From the NCBI RefSeq assembly GCF_036588685.1, contig NC_086373.1, positions 4,464,001 through 4,528,000 on the forward strand: a stretch of DNA of 64,000 bases. The letters are read 5' to 3'. Below are positions 59,701 to 64,000 of the stretch, one piece after another (positions within the stretch are counted from its first letter, which is position 1; each line of letters starts with the position of its first letter). The translations under genes were made by a program, and so were the position numbers. The stretch comes from Mytilus trossulus (lineage: Eukaryota > Mollusca > Bivalvia > Mytilida > Mytilidae). The notes beneath the pieces were generated by a model. The model made no database searches, was not told the origin of the DNA, and was given only the letters and a program-made list of their open reading frames with translations.

Positions 59701-61982
59701 TGAAACTTTGTAGCTAATAAGGACAAACTATGCATGTAGATGTGCATATTGACAGGAAATTATTATTCAATATTTTTTCTTGTACAATGTTTTTCCTTAC
59801 TTATTTAATTTCTCCAATGACAATGTGGGGACGTGGGGTATGTGAGCGTGCTCACTAAGGTTCTTTAATTGTTTTAATCCTTTAATCATCACTATATAAA
59901 AAGAATTATGAAGTCTACATGCTCCTTTAACACTGGGTCATGTTTGCTGCGAAAAATATTGATTGACCTTAATTTTTTTCAAGTTCATATTGGTTTATGT
60001 TAGTTTTCTCAAACAATAGGTTGTTAGTCATACCCTACAAAATCATTGATGCATTACGTAAACGACACATGGCTAATCTGTAATCAAACAGTGAACAAAA
60101 CAACAGGAATAAATACATCTTTATTATCATTATTTACAGCTAAATAAATTATCATAATCAACATCAACTAAATTCAAACCAAACAAAAATTCATACAGAA
60201 AATGAATATAATTCCTGGATTTGCATTGGTTTTACCGGCGTTCAGTAACTGTCAGCTGCCAAAAAAAATGTCCAAATTTTGTCCGACTTATACGAGGGTC
60301 AAGACTAAATCCTCAGAATTTGGAGCTGAAAAGGGCATCCGACTTATAGTCGGATCGACTAATAGGCGAGTATCTACGGTACACTCAAGACACCATCACT
60401 TCTAAAATAATCAATATATCAATATCAGGTCATAAATATCTGTCAACTAATCCTTGAAAGACATTGGTGCTGGTAGTTGTGATAAACAGAAAAACAGAAA
60501 CATCTCAAAAATATGAAGCCCTTGTTTGCAGATCGTCAATGTGTCTTAGCCATTCAACATGGTTAAAATTATGTGAAATGAAACCGGTTCACTTAAGAAT
60601 TACTTTAACACTCCATAACACCATCCTCGACAAACTTGGTTAGGACGATGGAAATGTAAAGAGTTGACAGATAGACGGGCGGATCGTAGGAAGCAATGTG
60701 AGACAAGACAGATCATATCAGCTCACATGACCAATACTAGATACTAGTACTAGATTTTGCAAACGAAAAATTTCCACTTTTCGCCGTGATTTTCAATTGT
60801 CCTTTCATAATATGTTTTAACTTTTTGGATTTTCGGAGGTCGTGCCAGACTTTATATATACATATACTGTGTTCGCCACAAACCACTAAAATCAGAATGA
60901 GATTCATTTACGAAGTTATTTTTATTTTGTGGGGATGCGGCCATGCATGTAATACGGTATACATAATTCGGCATTTCGATTATCAAAGAAATTGATTATA
61001 AAAACGGCAAATACAATGTAACAATTTTTTGTACTTTAACTGTTGAAACATTTTTTTCATTTATCATTCAGACACCTTCCTTTGAAGTATATAATATTTA
61101 TAGAACTTGAATAAATCGTAGGTCAGTTGATTAGAAAACACGTTGATTCTGTTACTTAGTTACTTAGTATAGAAAGTCCCTGGTTAAACTGACTGTTTTA
61201 TATACTTTGAATAATAAGAAGGAATGGTCTCTTCTGATACTGAAACAAGTTGAAGACAACCCATACTTTGCAAATTTTAGGGGGGGCGCACGCCCGCCAC
61301 ACCCCCCCCCCCCCCCCCCCCCCCCCCTAAATCCGCCCCTGATTGCAATTTTAAATAACAAACGTTAAAGGTTAAATTCGAACCATGATAAATGGTTATT
61401 AAAATTATTCAGTATTGTTGCTTATTGGTATTCTATTGTTCAGAATATTTAGTTAGTGGCAGTAAAAATATGCTGTTTTTAAAATGTTTTTATAATTATG
61501 CTTTTATATTTATATATTTCAGTACTGATGAAACCTTTTCAACAACAGCTTCTATCTGTAGTGTTATAGAGAACTTTAATGTCAATGCTTTACCTCCTTG
61601 TGAGGATATTCAGCCAAACCAGGAGACATTCAGTGAAGAAACTTTCCCACCAGCACATGGTACTGTAACAATCAGCAGTGTACCAGTAGGGGAGGACTCC
61701 TTTCCAGAGGTGTCCCAATTTAATCCAATGGAGTTCGATTCAAATCAGAATAATAGTGCTGATGATGGAATATTTGTGAACAATGCTCAAATGTTGGCTA
61801 ATTGTATTTCACAGTTGCCTCCCCTGTCAGAAATGCCCAGATTACCTGAGTCTGACACAGACTTAACCGAGAGTTACCAGACACCTGAGGGGTTGGTAGA
61901 GGAGGCAGAGGAAAAGACAGGAGGAAACATCAGTCCAATACCGGACGAAGTGGATGAACTGGACAATTCTGAAACTTGTTAG
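20417..61982 (+). CDS. STK31: STK31/TDRD8-like protein: RRM, Tudor, coiled coil, pseudokinase (29 coding exons)
   Basis: Inferred exons: 20417-20479, 24736-24821, 25277-25381, 25691-25770, 26925-26990, 27716-27762, 28246-28468, 30014-30174, 30933-31158, 31681-31951, 32205-32309, 32839-32974, 34711-34754, 35525-35687, 41895-42017, 45079-45183, 46684-46773, 47023-47127, 47749-47997, 48405-48506, 48836-48916, 49303-49416, 49901-50026, 50521-50604, 51545-51694, 53244-53372, 54060-54128, 55079-55212, 61523-61982. Phases agree at every junction, giving 1298 codons plus TAG. The order Tudor, coiled coil, kinase-like domain is that of STK31 (TDRD8), a testis germ-cell protein associated with PIWI complexes. 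The RRM at the N-terminus is not in the vertebrate protein as I know it. The ATG at 20417 has a good context (A at -3, G at +4); an upstream in-frame ATG at 20384 would add 11 residues. One intron (after 47997) appears to be GC-AG. The exon at 26925 is the least certain. Confidence 0.9.
21154..21199. other. Stem-loop in STK31-like intron 1
   Basis: TTCAAGCCC and GGGCTTGAA form a perfect 9-bp stem, extended inward by CGTGT and ACACG, with a 13-base loop. A second fold-back (ACTCTTTAT ... ATAAAGAGT) lies just upstream at about 21072-21152. No RNA family is recognised; a fragment of a palindromic repeat is the simplest explanation. Confidence 0.4.
21473..23850. mobile_element. 2.4-kb terminal-inverted-repeat element in STK31-like intron 1
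   Basis: The left end CAGTACAGGTAGGGACTTAT continues through TTTTTATGGAAGCCTTAATC; the right end is its reverse complement (ATTAAGACATCCATAAAAAT, AAGTCCCTACCCGTACTG). About 46 bp match with few differences. TA flanks both sides (21471-21472 and 23851-23852), pointing to a Tc1/mariner-like duplication. The interior is AT-rich with only short open frames (22363-22578, 22818-23093). No transposase is recognised, so the element is non-autonomous or decayed. Confidence 0.65.
24290..24645 (+). repeat. Dispersed repeat family R1, near full-length copy
   Basis: Runs from TGTTATGCTATTGTTTCAG through GGGCCCATTAAAACGTTTAA, CACCTGTCCTAAGTCAGGAA, CCCTTTATAGCTTGTTG and CCAAGGCTCCGTGTTGAAGG to CACACCACATCTTCCTATAT. 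It ends about 90 bp before exon 2 of the STK31-like gene. Best reference copy of the family in this window. Confidence 0.75.
25691..27762 (+). CDS. STK31: STK31-like exons 4-6: basic and polar linker
   Basis: Exon 4 is strongly basic (DEKEKPRNKRNIQKPMKK). Exons 5 and 6 encode a short polar linker (QNLLNYLSEGSPSSQ, then VPDLVQSMPPTQSRKE). Exon 5 (26925-26990) is 66 bp, phase-neutral, with good acceptor (TTTTGATTCTAG) and donor (GCAG|GTAAAA) sites. It could be skipped without breaking the frame, and it rests on splice signals rather than homology. Confidence 0.65.
25935..26101. mobile_element. Small palindromic MITE (CTGTAAATTTAG ends)
   Basis: 167 bp; left end CTGTAAATTTAGCAATTATT, right end ATATCTAAATTTACAG, flanked by TA on both sides (25933-25934, 26102-26103). 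In STK31-like intron 4. Confidence 0.65.
28246..31158 (+). CDS. STK31: STK31-like exons 7-9: extended Tudor domain
   Basis: Exon 7 opens with a VLITHCESPITVWIQT strand and a helix, then GKIYATLFSEDGQWYRCQI. Exon 8 adds IKVQYIDYGNTEEV (from about residue 228), the core Tudor strands with the aromatic-cage Tyr and the YGN(T/S) motif. Exon 9 (GINYLKNV ... HGFAYTRP) corresponds to the staphylococcal-nuclease-like half of an extended Tudor module. Such domains bind methylated arginines of PIWI-type proteins. Confidence 0.88.
28776..29293. mobile_element. 518-bp TIR element with exact 6-bp target duplication
   Basis: The left end CATAGATGCCAACC matches the right end read in reverse, and TGATTG is present on both sides (28770-28775 and 29294-29299). 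The interior has no transposase. The ends resemble those of the element at 40283-41321 (CATACCTGCCAAC), which also has a 6-bp duplication. In STK31-like intron 7. Confidence 0.8.
29294..30013. other. Remainder of STK31-like intron 7
   Basis: AT-rich, no repeat boundary or structure recognised beyond short T and A runs. Confidence 0.35.
31681..31951 (+). CDS. STK31: STK31-like exon 10: Gly-rich segment and GFRPND tandem repeat
   Basis: Glycine-rich stretch (GSGGGYADSGGGGYGD) followed by five copies of a 9-residue unit, F-R-P-N-D-x-G-N-G/S, between about 31790 and 31920, encoded by a 27-bp minisatellite whose copies differ by only a few bases. The region links the Tudor module to the coiled coil. 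Low-complexity RNA-granule proteins often carry such linkers, but function is not shown. Confidence 0.8.
32205..48916 (+). CDS. STK31: STK31-like exons 11-21: central coiled-coil region
   Basis: Exons 11-12 encode clear heptad-like sequence (AEIEKLRQELAKKNMQLQQV; KKQRELDKTKAELLKKTLIL). Exons 13-19 continue as helical, charged sequence matching the STK31 middle region in order. Exon 19 (47749-47997) includes the NTEELNQIKKTIRGLKSKLR block. Exons 20-21 carry ELTEVKSEIQSLKSDLHKAL and NHFPELISQFEDLGIKSLL. This part probably mediates dimerisation or partner binding. Its introns carry most of the large transposon insertions. Confidence 0.8.
33268..34401. mobile_element. TIR element of the GGCCTAAA family, short copy (intron 12)
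   Basis: The left end GGCTTAAATTAAAATATTGA, then TTGCTTGCCC and ACCGACCGACC, matches in reverse the right end (AGGGTCGGAAAAGGGCAAAC, AAACAATATTTTAATTTAGG). About 40 bp of TIR with scattered differences. No target duplication was found. The interior has no recognisable protein. A longer relative lies at 42301-44624. Confidence 0.65.
35150..35285 (-). repeat. Dispersed repeat R3, reverse diverged copy
   Basis: GGGTCTTCAATGCAACAAGA, then AACCCCACACCTGG and AGCTGACCCTTAAACA, are reverse-complement relatives of the R3 copies at 5833-5945 and 7300-7430. Confidence 0.45.
35795..36870 (+). repeat. Diverged tandem-unit repeat (TGACCTCATTTTCATGG units)
   Basis: Opens with GAGCCTGCAACTTTTGTTGC and a GGCGGCGGCGAC run, then at least six diverged units of about 125-150 bp. 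Each contains the phrase TTGACCTCATTTTCATGGTTC followed by a TAGG(T/C)...CTATATTTG block. Ends near AGAAGGCGAGACATTTCAGT. No coding potential. In STK31-like intron 14. Confidence 0.65.
37030..37482. mobile_element. TIR element K, intact copy
   Basis: Left end GGTCCAAGGACACAGTTAT; the right end in reverse is GGCCCGAGAACACAGTTAT, 16 of 19 identical. 453 bp, non-coding. A near-identical second copy starts at 38784 but is interrupted by two later insertions, so this copy serves as its empty-site reference. Confidence 0.7.
37483..38783. other. AT-rich intron DNA between the two K copies
   Basis: No coding region, repeat boundary or structure was recognised in these 1.3 kb. Confidence 0.35.
39094..39423. 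mobile_element. 330-bp insertion with 8-bp target duplication
   Basis: Flanked by TAGAAGTT on both sides (39086-39093 and 39423-39430, sharing a T); the intact K copy has this site once. The interior has four units of about 27 bp of the type GTGAAAGGACACCATACGTT and the phrase GTTGACTCTCATTTA twice. Terminal inverted repeats are not evident. The duplication length would suit a hAT element, but the ends do not, so it is unclassified. Confidence 0.6.
39530..41620. mobile_element. hAT-like element (CAGGGCTCGACATTA ends), 5-bp duplication
   Basis: The left end CAGGGCTCGACATTA pairs with the right end read in reverse, CAGGCCTCTACATTA. Both inner flanks carry repeated CTTGTCC/GGACAAG motifs (TTGTCCGATTGTCCGGGACA; AACTTGTCCGAAGGGACAAG). 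TATTG lies on both sides (39525-39529 and 41621-41625), while the intact K copy has TATTG once at the matching place. A CAG-starting TIR suggests the hAT superfamily. No transposase is seen; a second element (40283-41321) is nested within. Confidence 0.75.
40283..41321. mobile_element. TIR element with 6-bp duplication, nested in the hAT-like element
   Basis: Ends CATACCTGCCAACTTT and, reversed, the same 16 bases; TGAACG on both sides (40277-40282 and 41322-41327). 1039 bp, no transposase recognised. The ends resemble the 28776-29293 element (CATAGATGCCAACC), suggesting one broader family. Confidence 0.78.
42117..42264. repeat. Recent 74-bp tandem duplication
   Basis: Two adjacent copies starting GTCATTTTTATCAAATTGGG are identical over 73 of 74 positions. 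In intron 15, just upstream of the TIR element at 42301. Confidence 0.85.
42301..44624. mobile_element. TIR element of the GGCCTAAA family, long copy with coding-like remnants
   Basis: The left end GGCCTAAAATAAAATATTGT, then TTGTTTCCCCAATCCCGACC, pairs with the right end in reverse (GGCCAAAAATAAATAATTGT, TTGTTTCCCCAAACCCGACC). The interior has protein-like stretches: 42521-42865 (FKKDLVTNVLRKFSILEMFE; DVIADLKLTEEEEDARDKK), 43275-43411 (SSNVVNTFDKMMGASQAVNK) ending at a GTATGC donor-like site, and 44205-44450 (PHICAFCAAVGATETVSLLE; NKIFQIIHRVLFDKSDMRKL, then a stop). They resemble a decayed multi-exon gene carried by the element. I do not recognise the family. An R1 copy (42890-43245) is inserted between them. 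Confidence 0.6.
42890..43245 (+). repeat. Dispersed repeat family R1, copy inside the long TIR element
   Basis: Blocks TTTCTCGTTTCTCG, TTTGAATGGTTTTACACTTG, GTGAGCCAAGGCTCCGTGTT, GAAGGCCGTACCTTGACC and the tail CATACCACATCTTCCTATAC. It is broken by about 110 bp of unrelated sequence in the middle. Confidence 0.65.
45433..46482 (+). mobile_element. Hairpin-ended dispersed repeat (CCGAAGGG family), copy in intron 15
   Basis: Starts AGCTCACTTGTCCCGAAGGG, then ACTAGTGAGC and a GTCGTCCGTCGTC-type run, and ends GTGAGCGATTCAGGCTCTTG, AGAGCCTCTTG. The interior is a tandem pair of about 500 bp each; the copies at about 45540 and 46035 share CTTCTCCTCTGAAACTACTG and ATGGTCGCCATTGCTAAAAA. Opposite orientation to 12344-13445. 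Confidence 0.75.
47399..47586. mobile_element. Palindromic MITE (CTGTGGATTCATT ends), copy 3
   Basis: Ends CTGTGGATTCATTTATTTTT and TAATACCTCCACAG with TA on both sides. More diverged in the right arm than the copies at 6804 and 8202. In the intron before exon 19. Confidence 0.65.
47998..48404 (+). other. Intron 19 with a probable GC donor (GC-AG intron)
   Basis: The exon-end sequence GAAGAG|GCAAGC fits the strong-flank pattern of GC donors. Joined to the acceptor TTTACAG|GCAGGT it gives LEEAGDSGEEE in phase, in line with the STK31 region. The GT alternatives are weaker: a donor in TAT|GTTATA, or A|GTAGTA with a shifted acceptor. Confidence 0.55.
48930..49250 (+). repeat. Dispersed repeat (CCAGATGCGCATTTCGTCTAC family)
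   Basis: Begins ACCCCAGATGCGCATTTCG, TCTACAAAAGACTCATCAG, includes AAGTTGAAGAGCATTGAG and ends near AAAAGTGCTGACTACTGGGC. I recognise the opening as a frequent mussel repeat; only this copy is in the window, so assignment is from memory. Confidence 0.5.
49303..55212 (+). CDS. STK31: STK31-like exons 22-28: pseudokinase domain
   Basis: A protein-kinase-like fold with lost catalytic motifs. The HRD loop reads HGEINPSN (His1008-Gly-Glu, no catalytic Asp), and the DFG position reads DFS (1030-1032). The APE position is CPE (1053-1055). The structural Asp and Gly of helix F are kept in STDMYCLGLVILW. No glycine-rich loop is recognisable in exons 22-23. Vertebrate STK31 also lacks HRD, so catalytic loss is ancestral rather than local decay. 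The frame is intact and splice sites are sound, so this is a conserved pseudokinase and not a broken gene. Confidence 0.85.
50605..51544. other. STK31-like intron 24
   Basis: Two diverged fold-back stretches mention the phrase CTGTTCCAGAAAATACTATG (near 50885 and, inverted, ACATAGTATTTTCTGGAACA near 51055), so a small inverted-repeat element of about 170 bp (50890-51078) is likely. Remainder plain. Confidence 0.45.
51745..52135 (-). repeat. Dispersed repeat family R1, near full-length reverse copy
   Basis: Reverse complement of the 24290-24645 copy in the same block order: AGATATAGGAAGATTTGGTG at one end, then ACAACTCTCCATCCAAAT, AACAACAAGCTATAATGGGC and TTTAATGGATCC to AAACAATAGCCATAACA. 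Inserted antisense in the intron after exon 25. Confidence 0.75.
52378..52975 (+). repeat. GGGGGTATA-bordered tandem-unit repeat
   Basis: Starts CCCCTCTTTAAAAAAAGGGG, GGTATACTGTTTT and a TCCGTC(A/C)GTCAGTCC run, then three units of about 155-180 bp, each with TTTTTCTCAG, GGTTTCAGGGTTTAT, CAGATTGATCACTTGACAA and GTTTACCGAACACTTG. Ends CTCGCGGCGGGGGTATCATC. Of the same general design as 56686-59860. Confidence 0.7.
53535..53990 (+). repeat. Three diverged tandem units (CATTCAACCAAAGCTT)
   Basis: ACCATTCAACCAAAGCTT occurs three times, each followed by TGATGA(C/T)AA and then TTATGGTTCTTGAAAGATTG or a variant at a spacing of about 150 bp. Non-coding; in the intron after exon 26. Confidence 0.6.
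54129..55078. other. STK31-like intron 27
   Basis: Possible old inverted-repeat MITE between about 54640 (TTTATAGCGGGTAATTTTCA) and 54846 (ACTATCACGAAAATAACACT). Otherwise nothing recognised. Confidence 0.3.
55485..55620 (+). mobile_element. End of a CAGGGGCG element (last intron, left)
   Basis: CAGGGGCGAATCCAGGATTT followed by a 13-G run, GCGCAATG and GAGCTGAGCGAGGCGAAAAT. The CAGGGGCGGAT head is typical of widespread hAT-type MITEs. A matching inverted end lies at 61264-61341, but the flanks (AATGTTGC and ATTGCAAT) do not match, so the two ends may belong to separate insertions. Confidence 0.5.
57070..59444. mobile_element. PIF/Harbinger-like element, 2.4 kb, TTA target duplication
   Basis: The left end GGCCATAGTTGTTTTTTTAT, then TTGTTTTGCGTC, pairs with the right end in reverse, GGCCGTGTCTGTTTTTTTCT, then TTGTTTTGCGTC. 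TTA lies on both sides (57067-57069 and 59445-59447), and the neighbouring intact unit has GGAGTTACGCCC, showing one TTA before insertion. A GGCC start and 3-bp TTA duplication suit PIF/Harbinger. The interior includes a GTGCCGGCGAGC ... GCTCGCCGGCAC fold-back at about 57328-57413 and no recognised transposase, so it is non-autonomous. It carries the nested element 58489-59319. Confidence 0.75.
58489..59319. mobile_element. TIR element (GGGGACGACCATTTGATAT), TTA duplication, innermost of the nest
   Basis: The left end GGGGACGACCATTTGATATT, then CTGGGGGGGGCCAGGAGGAT, pairs with the right end in reverse over about 40 bp; TTA on both sides (58486-58488 and 59320-59322). The right arm contains a 24-C run (59274-59297). 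The interior has several TTATTTATTTTC and TTATTCATTTTC motifs and GAGCGGAGCGAGGC. 831 bp, non-coding; Harbinger-like by its duplication. Confidence 0.8.
61264..61341 (-). mobile_element. End of a CAGGGGCG element (last intron, right)
   Basis: Reverse complement reads CAGGGGCGGATTTAGG followed by a run of more than 25 G, then GTGTGGCGGGCGTGCGCCCC. Lies about 180 bp before the last coding exon. The homopolymer may be a sequencing or assembly weak point. Confidence 0.5.
61523..61982 (+). CDS. STK31: STK31-like exon 29: acidic C-terminal tail and stop
   Basis: Joined by the phase-2 junction AG|T after a 6.3-kb intron. It encodes 152 residues rich in Asp, Glu, Pro and Ser with no recognisable fold (CEDIQPNQETFSEETFPP; EEAEEKTGGNISPIPDEVDE) and ends TAG at 61980-61982. 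Frame open from the acceptor to the stop. It could be a lineage-specific tail; assignment to this gene rests on phase, strand and the absence of another gene start. Confidence 0.72.
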
Positions 61983-64000
61983 TTATTTTCATGTACGTTT
62001 CTATCATGTCTTTATTAGAAAAAATATGAGATTAAATTTGAACTGAAGGTCAAGTTGATGGAAAGAGTTTGTAGATTTTATTACCTTTTAAGGTGTCAAG
62101 GATTATAGAAACTTCCATATCGTCAAATAAACAGAAGAATAGACTTTATGGTTGTGAAAGATGGAATTTAATGTTGTAGGGAAAGACTCTTAAGTGTATT
62201 GTTGTCCAAATGGTAGTTCTACTTATGTCAGCAATTAACAAGATAGTGTATTGTGTTGCATTCAGTCTGAACTTTTTTGGGGATAAAAAGTATGAGTCCT
62301 TTAAAAAAAATATTGTAGATACAGTATGTTTTTAAGAGGGTGGCTTTAAGACTGTAATAAGATTGTTAATCATATTGAACAATGAGCCATCAGTTCTAGT
62401 TATGATTTGTAGTATAAGATCCTTTTCAGGTCAAGTTAAAGTAAATGGGCCAGGTCACAAGATTTGTAAAGAATTTTGCACACTTCTTCGGCATGTTGAA
62501 TTTGAGCTAAAAGTAATGCATAAGTCTCTTTTATGTTCTGAAAAGAATTAGTTGTTACTTTTGAAATAGATATTCTTAAATGGAAAAAATGTAAAATCAC
62601 TATAATAATTGTCAAGTTTTAAGTATTTCTATTGAATAATATTTTAGCAATTATGACAGTTAAATGCATTTTTTTTCTTTTCGATTTTCGTTTCAAGTTT
62701 ATCATGGAGAAGTTTTACATTCCTTTACTGTTTCTTGACCTTAAATGGCAATCAAGTGTTTTTGTAAAGTTAATGATATCTTTGTTTTAGACAATATGTA
62801 ATTTTTTCTTTTAATAAATTGTTCCACAAAACTTATGAATACTTTCATGACTATTACTTCTGGTAGTCAATTTTGATTAAGTTCCTTTAAACAAGAGCAA
62901 AGATATATTTTCAGATGAAAATGTTCAGACATTATATTCATTGATGTCAGACTACTTAATTTTCAAGCCTAATGAGATCAATAATGACAATTGGTGCTGC
63001 AAATTCATTTATAACAAATTATTGTATGAAGGAATTGGTCATTGACAGATTTGACATATATCTTGTACAGAACATAGTTGGAGTTTTGAATTACAATCTT
63101 TTCTAATCAATGTATTTATACATAAAATTTTGATAATATAGTTCACATTCTTAAAAATATCAGGCTTGTATTTTGTAGATCAATATGATTTTTTTGTTTC
63201 TAGCTAAAAGAAAAATATCAGATTTTAATTATAAAGTTAAGTGTACACTATCCATCATTGCTATACATAAGGTGAAATAAACGCCCATTTTAAGAAACTT
63301 AATTTGAATGAATTTATACAAACAAGTTGTTCTGGGTGAACAAACTTATACAGAAATTATTAGAAAAAAATGCATGATATATGATCCCATGCTTAGTGTC
63401 TACAGAATTAATTTTATTGTACTTTTATTGTTTAAGTAATTGTTTTGTTTATTTTCACTGAGAATCAATCATTTTCATTTAATTATCATACTAGTCAAAG
63501 TTACTTGAAAAAAATGTTTTATATAAAATAAAAAAATTTGTTCTTAAAAATAGTGTTCTGTATTTTCATATCTGTAGAATATACTGCAAGGTATATTACA
63601 TCCTTCTCAGTGAATGGGTGCTCTATTGAATTCACATTACACATCCATCAGTTGGACATGTTAGCCTTCACACAACTTCTTCCTGTTTGCTGATACCATG
63701 AATTCTCAAAATTTGTTTGAATGTAAAACATCATTTTTGTAACACTTATCTGAGAAACTGATGGACAGAATGACTTCCTTTTATCAGCAGTTAATAGAGA
63801 TTAGTTGTAACATGTGGGTGCTATAGGGATCTGTATAACCTACACTGATAATCTACCTGTACTTTCTGTTTGAAGTATTGCTTAGCATGTCACTACATAT
63901 GCTATTATTCTAGAAACAAGATGGTATTTCTAAATTCCCTGTTAGCTTCAATGGTTCATGAAGTTTATGGTATGAACACTGTATTCCAAACTGACTATGA
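61983..64000. other. 3' UTR and downstream flank, no further gene seen
   Basis: AT-rich sequence without long open frames, splice-flanked coding segments or recognisable repeat families. The 3' UTR presumably occupies its first part. Confidence 0.4.
62813..62818 (+). terminator. Polyadenylation signal candidate for the STK31-like gene
   Basis: AATAAA about 830 bp past the stop codon at 61982. Other AATAAA hexamers occur near 63275 and 63527; which is used cannot be told. Confidence 0.35.

Larger units (their letters stand above)
56686..59860 (+). repeat. ACCCCA...GTGGGGTAT-bordered tandem-unit repeat, split by a Harbinger-like element
   Basis: Starts ATACCCCATACCCCACGCAA and a CCGTCCGTC run, then units of about 180 bp with TTGTCATCGCAACTCCTCTC, AACAGAATTTCATGAAAC, GTGCATATCGACGGGAAATT and TTTTTTTTCTAGGAGTTA. 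Two units lie left of the inserted element (57070-59444) and two right of it; the right border is GGGGACGTGGGGTATG. Removing the insertion restores a continuous unit. Confidence 0.7.
55967..60379. mobile_element. TIR element (CTGTAGATACTCGC ends, TA duplication), outer shell of a nest
   Basis: The left end CTGTAGATACTCGCTTATAA, then GTCGG, pairs with the right end in reverse, CCGTAGATACTCGCCTATTA, then GTCG; TA on both sides (55965-55966 and 60380-60381). Internal repeats GACTTATAAGCGAG and CCGACTTATA lie near both ends. It encloses the tandem-unit repeat 56686-59860 and everything within it. No transposase seen. Confidence 0.7.

Noticed and set aside
55485..61341. A single 5.9-kb CAGGGGCG element enclosing the whole nest
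   Set aside because: The inverted ends are convincing, but the flanking 8-mers (AATGTTGC, ATTGCAAT) are not a duplication, so two separate insertions are equally likely.
62363..62551. 62-codon frame downstream of the STK31-like stop
   Set aside because: Lies in the presumed 3' UTR; no similarity or splice context.

Overview
The window is animal nuclear DNA, AT-rich, with split genes, GT-AG introns and many dispersed repeats. Several repeat families (copies ending in a CATACCACATCTTCTT-type tail, the CCGAAGGG hairpin-ended repeat, the CAGTGGCAAATATTTCATG repeat) are ones I associate with marine mussels, so the best guess is a bivalve, probably Mytilus or a close relative. That is recognition from memory, not a search result.

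Layout. (1) 1-4537, minus strand: two tandem intronless CDC25-type phosphatase genes. One is cut by the left edge (N-terminus at 253). The other is complete (4537 to 3656, 293 aa) with an intact HCEFSSERG active site. Homology between them continues upstream of both start codons. (2) 7901-16944, minus strand: a complete eight-exon alpha-L-fucosidase gene (470 aa by my exon joining). The 3' end of its exon 4 and the splice donor have been amplified into a minisatellite of about 31 extra 33-bp units filling 11196-12194. (3) 16945-20416: intergenic DNA with a decayed LINE 3' end and a long pyrimidine tract. (4) 20417-61982, plus strand: one large gene of 29 inferred coding exons (1298 aa, every junction phase closing). 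It encodes an STK31/TDRD8-like germline protein with an N-terminal RRM, a Tudor domain, a GFRPND-repeat linker, coiled coils, a kinase-like domain lacking the catalytic residues, and an acidic tail. (5) 61983-64000: its 3' UTR and flank, no further gene.

The introns of the large gene hold layered transposons whose boundaries can be read from terminal inverted repeats and target-site duplications. Examples are a hAT-like element with a 5-bp duplication carrying a second element with a 6-bp duplication, both inside an older element whose intact sister copy gives the empty-site sequence. The 6.3-kb last intron is a four-level nest.

How the genes relate: STK31-like and other Tudor proteins act in germ granules and piRNA-pathway complexes, CDC25 drives mitotic and meiotic entry, and alpha-L-fucosidases are lysosomal or secreted glycosidases. 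Nothing in the sequence shows that the three loci are functionally linked. The most unusual observation is the minisatellite made of repeated 5' splice sites.
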